From Dyella_B sp035690825 (lineage in GTDB: Bacteria > Pseudomonadota > Gammaproteobacteria > Xanthomonadales > Rhodanobacteraceae): a stretch of 64,000 nt of DNA. The DNA lies in assembly GCF_051954575.1 (NCBI RefSeq), contig NZ_JBQCHP010000080.1:1-64000 (forward strand). Reading direction: 5' to 3'. Shown one piece after another: positions 50,871-60,692 of this stretch (position 1 is its first letter; the number at the start of each line of letters is the position of its first letter). The position numbers were made by a program, and so were the translations under genes. The notes below the pieces were generated by a model. The model was not told where the DNA came from and ran no database searches. It was given only the letters and a program-made list of their open reading frames with translations.

Positions 50871-52925
50871 ATGAAGACAGACTCCGTCATCAAGATCCTC
50901 TTCATCGAAAGTTCGGTGGAGGACGCGGAACAGATCATCACCCTGTTGCGTAACGCCGGCACCGCCGTGCGCCCTACGCGGGCGACCACGCCTGAGCAGA
51001 TCCAGGAGGCACTGACGGAACTCGGTCCCGACCTGGTGCTGTACAACCCGGCGATGAAGGGCTTGCCGCTGCGTGGCGTGATGCAGCAGATCGACGCCAG
51101 CTCCCGCGACATTGCCCTGATCGCCTGCGTGGCCAAGATCGACGAGCAGAGCGTCGCGGACATGTTCCAGGAAGGCGTGCATGGCGTCGGCTCGCGCAGC
51201 CAGCCCAAGCAGCTCATCACGGTGATCCGGCGCGAGTTCGAAGCACTTAATGCGCGGCGTCAGGTACGTCGGCTGGAAACCGCCCTGCGCGAATCGGAGC
51301 GTCGCTGCGACGCTCTGCTGGATTCCTCCAACGACCCGATCGCCTACGTGCACGAAGGCATGCACGTGCGCGCCAACCGTTCCTACCTGGACACTTTCGG
51401 CTACACCGAATTCGACGACTTGCTCGGCCTACCGGTGCTGGACCTGATCGGCCCTTCCGACGCGGACGCCTTCAAGAATCTGCTGCGCGCACTGTCCAAG
51501 GGCGAGAAAACTGAGCTCCGCCTGGAGCTCCACGCACGCCGCGCCGATGGCAGCACTTTTCCGGCCACGGCCGAGTTCGCGCACGCCACCTTCGAAGGCG
51601 AGCCCTGCCTGCAGATCGTGTTCCGCCGCCAGCAGATCGACCCAGCCCTGGTGGAGCAGTTGCAGCGCGATGCAGTCACCGGCCTGTTCAACCGCGCGCG
51701 CACGCTCGAATGCATCGACAACTCCGTCGCCGCGGCGAGCGAAGGCCGCAAGGGCCAGACGCTGCTGCTGATCGAACCGGACAACTGGGCGCCGATCGTC
51801 AACAACGTCGGGCTGGGCAAGGCGGACGAACTGCTGGCCGCGTTCGCACGCCGCGTAAGCGCGCAGCTCGGACAGGACGACATTGCCGGCCTGCTCGCCG
51901 ACCACACCGTCGGCGTGATCCTGCATACGGAAACCGACGAGGCCATCCGCGCCTGGATCGATGACCTGCAGAAGGCCATTTCCAGCGAAATTTTTGATCT
52001 CGGCACCCAGTCGATCACGCTCACCGCCAGCATCGGCGGTAGTCTCCTTGGCGAAAAAAATGCCAACACCGACATGCTGCTGAACCAGGCCGGCCAGGCC
52101 TTGCGCAGCGCGCAGGGCCAGGGTGGCCACCGCAGCGAGTTGCACGATCCCGCCGCCAGGGAAAAGGCCGATGCCGAGCGCGAACGCAACTGGCTGAATC
52201 TGTTGCGTCGTGCGCTCACCCAGAACGAATTCGCGCTGTATCACCAACAGACCATCAGCCTGCAGGACGCCGAGGGCGACTACTCGGAAATCCTGCTGCG
52301 CATGAACGGGCCGCAGGGCGAAGTCTCGCCTGGCTTCTTCATGCCGATCGCCGAAAAGCACGGCCTCAACGCCGAAATCGACCGCTGGGTGCTCAACCAG
52401 GCGATCACCGCGCTGAAGGCGCGCGACCGGCATGGCATCCCGACCACCTTCTTCGTCAAGCTCACGCCCGATTCGATGCAGCCGCAGGCCAACCTGCTCC
52501 AGTGGCTGGACCGCGCGCTGAAGCAGGCCGCGCTCAAGCACGGCCGGCTGGTGCTGGAAATGACCGAAAGCAAGGTGGTGACGATGCTGCGCCCGGCGCA
52601 GGAATTCATCACCGCGTGGAAGAAGCTCGGCGGTTATTTCGCGCTGGAGCAGTTCGGCTCCGGCCTCAATTCCTTCCAGTTGCTCAACCACATCGACGCC
52701 GATTACCTGAAGATCGACCGCAGCTTCATGGCCGACCTGCCGCAGCACCCGGAAAACCAGAAGAAGATCACCGAAATCTGCACGCAGGCGCACGAAATGA
52801 AGCGCTTTGCGATAGCCGAATGGGTAGAAGACGCCGCCAGCACCTCACTGCTGTTCGCCTGTGGCGTGGATTTCGTGCAGGGCAACTTCCTGCAGGAGCC
52901 GCAGCCGCTGGTGGTGAACATGTAG
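50871..52925 (+). CDS. fimX: FimX-type degenerate GGDEF/EAL c-di-GMP receptor
   Basis: 684 residues, close to Xanthomonas FimX (about 690). Order: REC-like (1-125, phospho-acceptor Asp replaced, LVLYNPAMKG); PAS (about 140-250); GGDEF-like (270-430, active motif lost, reads LADHTVGVIL); EAL-like (440-680, EAL reads SEILLRM). The degenerate EAL retains KIDRSFM and an AEWVED-type loop, as expected for ligand binding without catalysis. FimX binds c-di-GMP and PilZ to control type IV pilus assembly and twitching. Its stop TAG is provided by a REP pair. Confidence 0.88.
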   Translation: MKTDSVIKILFIESSVEDAEQIITLLRNAGTAVRPTRATTPEQIQEALTELGPDLVLYNPAMKGLPLRGVMQQIDASSRDIALIACVAKIDEQSVADMFQEGVHGVGSRSQPKQLITVIRREFEALNARRQVRRLETALRESERRCDALLDSSNDPIAYVHEGMHVRANRSYLDTFGYTEFDDLLGLPVLDLIGPSDADAFKNLLRALSKGEKTELRLELHARRADGSTFPATAEFAHATFEGEPCLQIVFRRQQIDPALVEQLQRDAVTGLFNRARTLECIDNSVAAASEGRKGQTLLLIEPDNWAPIVNNVGLGKADELLAAFARRVSAQLGQDDIAGLLADHTVGVILHTETDEAIRAWIDDLQKAISSEIFDLGTQSITLTASIGGSLLGEKNANTDMLLNQAGQALRSAQGQGGHRSELHDPAAREKADAERERNWLNLLRRALTQNEFALYHQQTISLQDAEGDYSEILLRMNGPQGEVSPGFFMPIAEKHGLNAEIDRWVLNQAITALKARDRHGIPTTFFVKLTPDSMQPQANLLQWLDRALKQAALKHGRLVLEMTESKVVTMLRPAQEFITAWKKLGGYFALEQFGSGLNSFQLLNHIDADYLKIDRSFMADLPQHPENQKKITEICTQAHEMKRFAIAEWVEDAASTSLLFACGVDFVQGNFLQEPQPLVVNM

Positions 52926-52996
52926 GTTGGGGTGTAAACCCCAACGTCGCCATGGGTACGCCCCCGCGCCATGTCGGGGTTTGCACCCCGACCTAC
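52922..52996. repeat. GTAG-type REP pair (REPIN), copy 5, forming the fimX stop codon
   Basis: GTAG begins on the final G of fimX's last ATG codon, and TAG (52923-52925) is the stop. Hairpins are GTTGGGGT-GTAA-ACCCCAAC and a variant GTCGGGGT-TTGC-ACCCCGAC, the C/G change being compensatory. Confidence 0.93.
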
Positions 52997-53005
52997 GAAA
53001 CAAAC

Positions 53006-53038
53006 AAAAGCCCCGCGGAGCGATCCGCGGGGCTTTTT
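53006..53038. terminator. Bidirectional terminator between fimX and rplS
   Basis: AAAAGCCCCGCGG-AGCGAT-CCGCGGGGCTTTTT: an 8-bp GC core plus A/T flanks. It terminates both fimX (+) and rplS (-). Confidence 0.95.
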
Positions 53039-53060
53039 GCATGATGCTGCAACCGTCGAC

Positions 53061-53426
53061 TTAGTCGGCGGAGTTGGAAGCGGCGATGTCTTCCTTGATG
53101 CGCGCGGCCTTGCCTTCCAGGTTGCGCAGGTAGTACAGCTTGGCGCCACGCACCTTGCCCTTGCGCTTGACCTGCACCGATTCGATGCTCGGACTGTGCG
53201 CCTGGAACACGCGCTCCACGCCGGTGCCGTGCGAAATCTTGCGCACGGTGAAGGCCGAATGCAGGCCGCGGCTGCGCTTGGCAATCACCACGCCCTCGAA
53301 CGCCTGCACGCGCTCGCGGTTGCCTTCCTTCACCTTGACGTTGACCACCACGGTGTCGCCAGGGCCGAACTCCGGCAGCTGGCGGGTGATCTGCTCGGCT
53401 TCGAACTGTTCGATGATCTTGTTCAT
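53061..53426 (-). CDS. rplS: 50S ribosomal protein L19
   Basis: 121 residues with the L19 blocks PGDTVVVNVKVKEGNRERVQ (partly quoted), FEGVVIAKRSRG, FTVRKIS and VFQAHSPSIESV. Last gene of the rpsP-rimM-trmD-rplS group on the minus strand. Confidence 0.97.
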   Translation of the reverse strand: MNKIIEQFEAEQITRQLPEFGPGDTVVVNVKVKEGNRERVQAFEGVVIAKRSRGLHSAFTVRKISHGTGVERVFQAHSPSIESVQVKRKGKVRGAKLYYLRNLEGKAARIKEDIAASNSAD

Positions 53427-53444
53427 GACAACACCTGTCTTTGT

Positions 53445-54230
53445 TCAATGACTGCGGTCTTCATCGGCCGCATCGTTTTGCCGTAGCTGTGCTTGAGCAT
53501 GCTCACGGCGGAATTCATCCAACAGCGCTCGGGACTCTTTATCCAGCGCGCGCTGCGCCAATAAATCGGGACGCCTCAACCAGGTCCGTCCCAGCGATTG
53601 TTTCAGGCGCCAGCGGCGGATGGCCGCGTGATCGCCGGAAAGCAACACCTCCGGTACGTCACCCAGTGCGTCGTGCACCGGTTTCGCGTAGTGCGGACAA
53701 TCCAGCAAGCCGTTCGAGAACGAATCCTGCTCGGCGGACTGCGCATCGTTCAACGCGCCTTCCTGCAAGCGGCCCACCGCGTCGATGATCACCGCGGCGC
53801 CCAGCTCGCCGCCGGACAACACATAGTCGCCGATGGACAGCTCCTCGTCGACCTCGTGCGCCAGCAAACGCTCGTCCACACCTTCGTAACGTCCGCAGAG
53901 CAGTGCGATGCGCGGAAACTTGGCCAGCGCTTCCACCCTGCCCTGCGTCAGCCGCGCTCCTTGCGGGCTGAGGTAAATCACATGCACCGGTTCCGGTGCC
54001 GCCGCACGCATCGCCGCGAGGGTTTTGCGCAACGGCTCGATCAGCATCACCATGCCGGGACCACCGCCGCAGGTGCGGCCATCCACGGTACGGTAGTTGT
54101 CGGTGGCGTAATCGCGCGGATTCCAGGCTTCCACCTGCAGCAGCTCGCGTTGCTGCGCGCGTCCTACGACACCAACGGCGGCACACTGGCGCATGAAGTC
54201 CGGAAACAGCGTGACGACATCGATGCGCAT
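53445..54230 (-). CDS. trmD: tRNA (guanine-N1)-methyltransferase TrmD
   Basis: 261 residues from the ATG at 54230. SPOUT trefoil-knot blocks are RTCGGGPGMVM, LLCGRYEGVDER and SIGDYVLSGGE. It methylates G37 of tRNAs, including those for Pro and Arg, preventing frameshifts. 7 nt after rimM. Confidence 0.97.
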   Translation of the reverse strand: MRIDVVTLFPDFMRQCAAVGVVGRAQQRELLQVEAWNPRDYATDNYRTVDGRTCGGGPGMVMLIEPLRKTLAAMRAAAPEPVHVIYLSPQGARLTQGRVEALAKFPRIALLCGRYEGVDERLLAHEVDEELSIGDYVLSGGELGAAVIIDAVGRLQEGALNDAQSAEQDSFSNGLLDCPHYAKPVHDALGDVPEVLLSGDHAAIRRWRLKQSLGRTWLRRPDLLAQRALDKESRALLDEFRREHAQAQLRQNDAADEDRSH

Positions 54231-54237
54231 AGGATCC

Positions 54238-54753
54238 TCAGAACTCCGGATCCCAGTCCACCACCATGCGCCCGCCGGAAAGATCCACCGAACGCACGTA
54301 AACACCCTGGACGAAAGGAACCAGCCGCTCGCGCTCGCCGTCCCTTACCACCACCACATCGTTGGCGCCGGTCGCGAACAGGTGACTGACGCGTCCCAAC
54401 GCTACGCCTTCGGTGGTGACGACCTCGAGTCCTTCGAGATCGACCCAGTAGTACTCATCCTTGCCGGGTGGCGGCAGCAGTTCGCGGGCGACGTAGATGT
54501 CCTGCCCAACCAGTGCCGCGGCGCCGTCCCGGTCGTCCACCCCGGGGAGCTGGGCGATGAGCCCTTTGCCCTGAGGCCGACCTTTGACACCTTCGATCTC
54601 CGTTTCCTGGCCCGGCGCCGTGGAGAGCAGCCAGGGCTGGTACTTGAAGATCTGCGTGCGTGGCTCGGTCCAGGATTCCACCTTGAGCCAGCCTTGCACG
54701 CCGTACAACCCGACGATGCGCCCCACCAGGACGCGCCGACCGGCTGCACTCAT
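54238..54753 (-). CDS. rimM: 16S rRNA processing protein RimM
   Basis: 171 residues. The N-terminal RimM domain begins VGRIVGLYGVQGWLKV, and the C-terminal PRC-barrel is around DEYYWVDLEGLEV and LVPFVQGVYV. Binds S19 during 30S maturation. 2 nt after rpsP. Confidence 0.95.
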   Translation of the reverse strand: MSAAGRRVLVGRIVGLYGVQGWLKVESWTEPRTQIFKYQPWLLSTAPGQETEIEGVKGRPQGKGLIAQLPGVDDRDGAAALVGQDIYVARELLPPPGKDEYYWVDLEGLEVVTTEGVALGRVSHLFATGANDVVVVRDGERERLVPFVQGVYVRSVDLSGGRMVVDWDPEF

Positions 54754-54755
54754 GC

Positions 54756-55007
54756 TCAGGCAGCCTGCTTGGCGGCTTCCTTCACCAGCGAGGCGACCTT
54801 GTCGCTCAGCTGGGCGCCCTTGGCCACCCACTCCTGCACGCGCGCGACGTTCAGCTCAAGGCGCTTGTCCTTGCCCGAGGCGACCGGGTTGTAGAAACCC
54901 ACATTCTCGATGTTGCGGCCATCGCGCGCGCTGCGCGAGTCGGTCACAACCACGTGGTAGAACGGACGGCCCTTGGCGCCGCCGCGCGAAAGACGAATCT
55001 TGACCAT
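54756..55007 (-). CDS. rpsP: 30S ribosomal protein S16
   Basis: 83 residues from the ATG at 55007. The family start MVKIRLSRGGAKGRPFYHVV is exact in pattern, followed by RDGRNIENVGFYNP. First gene of the rpsP-rimM-trmD-rplS set. ffh lies upstream in the same direction with a 204-nt gap. Confidence 0.97.
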   Translation of the reverse strand: MVKIRLSRGGAKGRPFYHVVVTDSRSARDGRNIENVGFYNPVASGKDKRLELNVARVQEWVAKGAQLSDKVASLVKEAAKQAA

Positions 55008-55116
55008 AGTAAAAAGCTCCAGAGTTGCCGACTTGCCCGGCAAGCACGTCCTAGGCCGGACGCGGTAAACGCGACATTTTAATGAAATTTGGGGAAAAAG
55101 GAAGGGTTGGTCTGGC

Positions 55117-55206
55117 GGGAATCGCGAATCGTCAATCGGAAATGGTAAAAAGCGCCCGCTTGGGGCACCGCTCTTGACGATGGACGACTCCCGATTGGCG
55201 ATTTCC
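55117..55206. repeat. Imperfect GGGAATCG-type inverted repeat between ffh and rpsP
   Basis: GGGAATCGCGAATCG at the left is mirrored imperfectly by GACTCCCGATTGGCGATTTCC at the right. It resembles the GGGAATC heptamers of the 63421 array and is likely the same intergenic repeat family. Confidence 0.5.
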
Positions 55207-55211
55207 GGCCT

Positions 55212-56597
55212 TCAGCGCCCCATCGGCGGAAAACCGCCGCCCATCCCGCCCATGCCCTTCATGGCCCCGCGCATCTGCCGCAGCAGCCCCTTGGTGCCGC
55301 CCTTGGACAGTTTGGACATCATCTTTTCCATCTGCATGTACTGCTTCAGCAAACGGTTGACGTCCGCCGGCTGCGTACCGGAGCCACGCGCCACGCGGGC
55401 ACGGCGCGAACCGTTGAGCAGGTCCGGATGGCGGCGCTCCTTCTTGGTCATCGAGCCGATGATGGCGATCATGCGCTTGATCTCGCCGTCGTTGACCTTG
55501 GATTTGACGTTGTCCGGCAGCGAGGACACACCCGGCAGCTTGTCCATCAAGCCGGCCAGCCCACCCATGTTGTTCATCTGCTCGAGCTGGTCGCGCATGT
55601 CGTTGAGGTCGAAGCGCTTGCCTTTCATCACCTTGGTGGCGAGCTTCTGCGCTTTTTCCTGGTCGACCTTGCGCTCCACCTCCTCCACCAGCGAGAGCAC
55701 GTCGCCCATGCCCAGGATGCGCTGCGCGACGCGGTCCGGATAGAACGGCTCCAGCGCATCGGTCTTCTCGCCCGCGCCCAGGAACTTGATCGGCCGGCCG
55801 GTGACGTAGCGTACCGACAGCGCCGCACCGCCGCGGGCGTCGCCATCGGTCTTGGTCAGTACCACGCCGGTGAGCGGCAGCGCCTCGGCAAAGGCCTTGG
55901 CGGTATTGGCCGCGTCCTGGCCGGTCATCGAGTCGACCACGAACAGGGTTTCGATCGGGGTGATCGCGGCGTGCAGGGCCTTGATCTCGGCCATCATCGC
56001 TTCGTCGACGTGCAGGCGGCCGGCGGTGTCGACCAGCAGCACGTCCATCACTTCCTTGCGCGCGGCGGCAATGGCTGCCTTGGCGATGTCGACCGGGTTC
56101 TGGCTGCCCTCGGATGGGAAGAAGTGCACGCCGACCTGTTCGGCCAGCGTGCGCAACTGCTCGATGGCGGCGGGACGATAAACGTCGCAGCTCACCACCA
56201 TCACGCGCTTTTTCTTGCGCTCGGTGAGGAAACGCGCCAGCTTGGCGACGGTGGTGGTCTTGCCCGCGCCCTGCAGGCCCGCCATCAGCACCACCGCCGG
56301 CGGCTGCTGCGCGAGGTTCAGTTCGGCATTGGCGGTGCCCATCAGTGCCGTCAGCTCGTCGCTGACCACCTTCACCAGCGCCTGGCCGGGCGACAGGCTC
56401 TTGAGCACCTCCTGGCCGACGGCGCGCACCTTCACGCGTTCGATCAACGCCTGCACCACCGGCAGCGCCACGTCAGCTTCCAGCAGGGCAATGCGCACTT
56501 CGCGCAGCGATTCGCGGATGTTTTCCTCGGTCAATCGGCCGCGGCCGCGCAGGCGGTTGACGGTGGCGGAGAGGCGTTGGCTGAGCGACTCGAACAT
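55212..56597 (-). CDS. ffh: Signal recognition particle protein Ffh
   Basis: 461 residues: the N domain, then the G domain with GLQGAGKTTT, DTAGRLHVD and TKTDGDARGG, and the Met-rich M domain (NNMGGLAGLMDKLPG; the end MRGAMKGMGGMGGG). Binds 4.5S RNA and signal sequences for co-translational targeting. Confidence 0.97.
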   Translation of the reverse strand: MFESLSQRLSATVNRLRGRGRLTEENIRESLREVRIALLEADVALPVVQALIERVKVRAVGQEVLKSLSPGQALVKVVSDELTALMGTANAELNLAQQPPAVVLMAGLQGAGKTTTVAKLARFLTERKKKRVMVVSCDVYRPAAIEQLRTLAEQVGVHFFPSEGSQNPVDIAKAAIAAARKEVMDVLLVDTAGRLHVDEAMMAEIKALHAAITPIETLFVVDSMTGQDAANTAKAFAEALPLTGVVLTKTDGDARGGAALSVRYVTGRPIKFLGAGEKTDALEPFYPDRVAQRILGMGDVLSLVEEVERKVDQEKAQKLATKVMKGKRFDLNDMRDQLEQMNNMGGLAGLMDKLPGVSSLPDNVKSKVNDGEIKRMIAIIGSMTKKERRHPDLLNGSRRARVARGSGTQPADVNRLLKQYMQMEKMMSKLSKGGTKGLLRQMRGAMKGMGGMGGGFPPMGR

Positions 56598-56685
56598 GGC
56601 TATGGGATGGGCAGGGCAAATGGACTGGCAAATATACCAGAGCTGGGCGTTTCCCCAGGATTAGCCCGCCATCACAGGCTCCATG

Positions 56686-57330
56686 TTAGTGATGCAACTC
56701 CAGACGTCGATAGGCGATATACGAGTAGACCGTCAACGCCAGCGCAACGCCCAGGACGATCGCGACCAACACGCCAAGTGGCCCTCCTGCCAGCGCCAGA
56801 GCGATGCCAGCCGCACCCGCCAGCATGAACAGCCATCCACCCACGCGATGAGTGCGCTCCCACACCGCGTCGCTGGCAAGCGTCCACGGCGTACGGATAC
56901 CGATGAAGAAATTCTTGCGCAGCTTGCCCAGGTAGTTGCCGACAATCATGAGCAGCGCACCGATCCCCAGCATGCTGATCAATGGCATCTGCACGGGGTG
57001 GCCTGCCGCATTCAAGAGCACGGCCAATGCGGTAACCAGCACGAACGCCTGCACCGCCAGCATGATGAGCGCGAAGATCGAACCGAAAGGCATGATGGCA
57101 AAGCCGCGCGGCGAAATGGCCGGCAACAACAGCGTAAGCATCGCAAGCACGGCGATCACGATCATCGGCGTCAGCATTGCGCCAAGCGGCGACATGTAGC
57201 CGTTGACCTGGCCTTGCGCATTCCAGTGCGTGGGCACGCGGGCCGGCATGTGCGGGGAAAGCCACACAAAAGCCAATAGCAAAATCAGCACAAACAAGGC
57301 CGAAATAAACAACGTACGTGCAGGTTTCAT
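56686..57330 (-). CDS. sdpI: SdpI-family membrane protein
   Basis: 214 residues with about six transmembrane helices. It carries the DUF1648-type block PTHWNAQGQVNGYMSP near residue 33 and the SdpI C-terminal block GNYLGKLRKNFFIGIRTPWTL (partly quoted) near 133. In Bacillus SdpI gives immunity to the SdpC toxin and senses it for SdpR. Here no sdpC-like gene is adjacent. It overlaps sdpR by 4 nt. Confidence 0.88.
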   Translation of the reverse strand: MKPARTLFISALFVLILLLAFVWLSPHMPARVPTHWNAQGQVNGYMSPLGAMLTPMIVIAVLAMLTLLLPAISPRGFAIMPFGSIFALIMLAVQAFVLVTALAVLLNAAGHPVQMPLISMLGIGALLMIVGNYLGKLRKNFFIGIRTPWTLASDAVWERTHRVGGWLFMLAGAAGIALALAGGPLGVLVAIVLGVALALTVYSYIAYRRLELHH

Positions 57331-57614
57331 CGTTTGCCTCCTCGCGTCCCGGCGGATGGGAACAGGTCAAGCACCATGCGGGTAAGGTCTTCCATCACGG
57401 TGCTGTTGAGCGAATAGACGATGTACTGGCCGCGCCGCTCGGTACGCACGAGATCCGCGTGCTTGAGCACGGTGAAGTGATGCGAGAGCGATGCGCCGGT
57501 AATGTCGAAAGCCTCGCCGATTTCGCCCGCGCTCATCGGCCCACCCTGCAGGCGCTTGAGGATGGCGCGGCGAGTGGGATCGGCGAGAGCGCGGAACACG
57601 GCTTGCTGCTTCAT
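57327..57614 (-). CDS. sdpR: ArsR-family repressor, SdpR-like
   Basis: 95 residues: a winged helix with FRALADPTRRAILKRLQGG, the recognition helix ITGASLSHHFTVLKHADLV, and the wing RTERRGQYIVYSLN. No metal-binding Cys pair is seen, consistent with the SdpR branch. It sits first in the sdpR-sdpI operon, 28 nt from a perfect 10-bp inverted-repeat operator that it likely binds. Confidence 0.92.
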   Translation of the reverse strand: MKQQAVFRALADPTRRAILKRLQGGPMSAGEIGEAFDITGASLSHHFTVLKHADLVRTERRGQYIVYSLNSTVMEDLTRMVLDLFPSAGTRGGKR

Positions 57615-57641
57615 GCGTCAACGGCTTCGATCAGATGCCTA

Positions 57642-57667
57642 GATATTTAGACAAATTTCTAAATATC
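57642..57667. promoter_or_regulatory. Probable SdpR operator
   Basis: Perfect 10-bp inverted repeat GATATTTAGA-CAAATT-TCTAAATATC in an otherwise GC-rich setting, in the divergent gap between sdpR and ypjD. On the minus strand it overlaps a plausible promoter (TTGCGA, 16-17 nt, TAAATAT). Confidence 0.8.
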
Positions 57668-57734
57668 GCAAGTGCCAGCATGCGAACCCTCTCACGTTCA
57701 CCCGGCCGCCTGCCCTGTGCCACACTTGCACGCC

Positions 57735-58541
57735 ATGCTTACCGCCCTCGCCGTTTTCGCCATAGCCTGTTACCTGCTTGCCAGCGGACTGCTGGCGTGG
57801 CCGTTGTTCGACGGCAAGGGCGGACCGACGAAGCTGGCGCGCCCCGCCCTGGTGGTCGGCACGCTCGCGGTCGCCGCGCACGCTGCATGGCTGCTCGCGG
57901 CGCATCGCGGTGCGCTGGATCTGCATTTCTTTGCAGCCCTCTCCTTGGTGGCGTGCGTGGTGTCGGCATTGACGCTGGCGGTGAACCTCACTCGCCCGGT
58001 CGTGGCGCTGGGCGTGATCGTGTTTCCGCTCAGCGCGCTGCTGTTGTTCGTCGACAGCTTTTTCGCGCCGCCCACCCTGCCAATGGCGATGGACTGGCAG
58101 ATCAAACTGCACGTCACGGTGGCGCTGCTCGCCTTCAGCGTGCTCTCCATCGCGGCGGCCATGGCGATCCTGCTGGCGATCCAGGAGCGTGCACTGCGGC
58201 ATCGCCACATCACGCCCTGGTTGACCGCCCTGCCGCCGCTGACGCTCACCGAATCGCTGCTGTTTCGCCTGATCGGCGCCGGTTTCGTGCTGCTCACGGT
58301 GGCGTTGCTTACCGGCATCCTGTTCGTCAGCAACCTGTTCGGCCAGCATCTGGTGCACAAGACCGTGCTGTCGATCATCGCCTGGCTGGTGTTCGGCGCC
58401 CTGCTCTACGGCCGCTGGCGGCACGGCTGGCGCGGACGCAGCGCGGTGAATCTCACCTTGATCGGCATGAGCGTGCTGGTGCTGGCGTTCTTCGGCTCGA
58501 AGTTCGTGCTGGAAGTAGTTCTGCACCGCGCGGTGGATTGA
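57735..58541 (+). CDS. ypjD: YpjD/CcsA-like inner-membrane protein (cytochrome c assembly family)
   Basis: 268 residues with eight hydrophobic segments. The family blocks DWQIKLHVTVALLAFSVLSI, LTESLLFRLIGAGFVLLT and HKTVLSIIAWLVFGALL carry the His-flanked features of CcsA/CcmC-type haem handlers. In E. coli ypjD neighbours ffh; here the sdpRI pair lies between them. Its actual function (haem or magnesium-related, CorE) is uncertain. Confidence 0.85.
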   Translation: MLTALAVFAIACYLLASGLLAWPLFDGKGGPTKLARPALVVGTLAVAAHAAWLLAAHRGALDLHFFAALSLVACVVSALTLAVNLTRPVVALGVIVFPLSALLLFVDSFFAPPTLPMAMDWQIKLHVTVALLAFSVLSIAAAMAILLAIQERALRHRHITPWLTALPPLTLTESLLFRLIGAGFVLLTVALLTGILFVSNLFGQHLVHKTVLSIIAWLVFGALLYGRWRHGWRGRSAVNLTLIGMSVLVLAFFGSKFVLEVVLHRAVD

Positions 58542-58547
58542 GCGCAT

Positions 58548-59927
<1,380 letters not shown>

Positions 59928-60038
59928 GATGACGGTATTTAAAATGCGGTGAGGAGAGCTTAGCGTGCGGTGATCGCACGTCGCGAGACATTTCGTCCCT
60001 GATTCACGCCGCTCCTGGGAACGCCACGCGTAGGCAGA

Positions 60039-60365
60039 TCAGCCACTAAGCAAGCGCTGCTGAAGCAGCGAGCCCATATCGCGACGGCTGTCGGCAATCA
60101 AATGAATGACGATATCGCCATCCTCCATGCTGTAAATCACGCGCCAGGGAGGTTGAATGAGCTGTTTGTATTGCGTCAACCCAAGCGCGGCCAGCTCACG
60201 CGGCCTGCTTCCCCGATCCGGAAACTCGGCCAGCGCATTGGCAAGACTCAAAATGCGATCGGCGATGCGCTCGGCCTGTGCGATCGAATCATGTTCGGCG
60301 ATGTAATGACAGATATCTTCGAGGTCCAGCCTGGCATCGTCGGTCACCAGGACTCGACAGGTCAT
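60039..60365 (-). CDS. RelE/ParE-family toxin
   Basis: 108 residues from the ATG at 60365, which overlaps the antitoxin stop (ATGA). The RelE/ParE outline is seen: ARLDLEDICHYIAE, AERIADRILSLANAL, FPDRGSRPREL, YKQLIQPPWRVIYS and the final VIHLIADSRRDM. The ParE-like R..YRVIY pattern is present. The target (gyrase or ribosome) is not decided by sequence. It forms an operon with the upstream antitoxin. Confidence 0.9.
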   Translation of the reverse strand: MTCRVLVTDDARLDLEDICHYIAEHDSIAQAERIADRILSLANALAEFPDRGSRPRELAALGLTQYKQLIQPPWRVIYSMEDGDIVIHLIADSRRDMGSLLQQRLLSG

Positions 60366-60637
60366 TCTTGTTTCCAACGTTTGCGCAAGCCCGCCACCAC
60401 TTCTTCAATCGGGGTGACCTTGCCTTCTTCGACCTGTCGCTTGCCCCGCGCAAGTATCTTCAGCAAGGCGAGCGTTTCCTGGTTCTTTTCGTAAGAAGCG
60501 ATGTCCTGGATCACCGCCTTGGCCTCGCCATTCTGCGTAATGATCATCGGCTCATGCGTTTCGGCGAGCTTCTCCAGCACCTCCGCCGCGTTCGCCTTGA
60601 GGTAACTGATCGGCTTGATTTGCGATGCCAGGCCCAT
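60362..60637 (-). CDS. Phd/YefM-family antitoxin
   Basis: 91 residues. The Phd/YefM N-terminal DNA-binding fold is visible: ISYLKANAAEVLEKLAET and EPMIITQNGEAKAVIQD. The C-terminal half is Lys/Glu-rich, probably disordered, and neutralises the toxin. It presumably autoregulates at the inverted repeat just upstream (60658-60684). Confidence 0.92.
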   Translation of the reverse strand: MGLASQIKPISYLKANAAEVLEKLAETHEPMIITQNGEAKAVIQDIASYEKNQETLALLKILARGKRQVEEGKVTPIEEVVAGLRKRWKQE

Positions 60638-60657
60638 GGCCGTCTCCGTTTGCAAGT

Positions 60658-60692
60658 GGACCGAATATAGCCCTTTATCGGTCCTTCCTCAA
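60658..60692 (-). promoter_or_regulatory. Promoter and operator of the toxin-antitoxin module
   Basis: -35 TTGAGG (60692-60687), 17-nt spacer, -10 TATATT (60669-60664). The inverted repeat GGACCG-N15-CGGTCC (60658-60684) brackets the -10. The -35 overlaps the alr stop codon. Confidence 0.75.
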
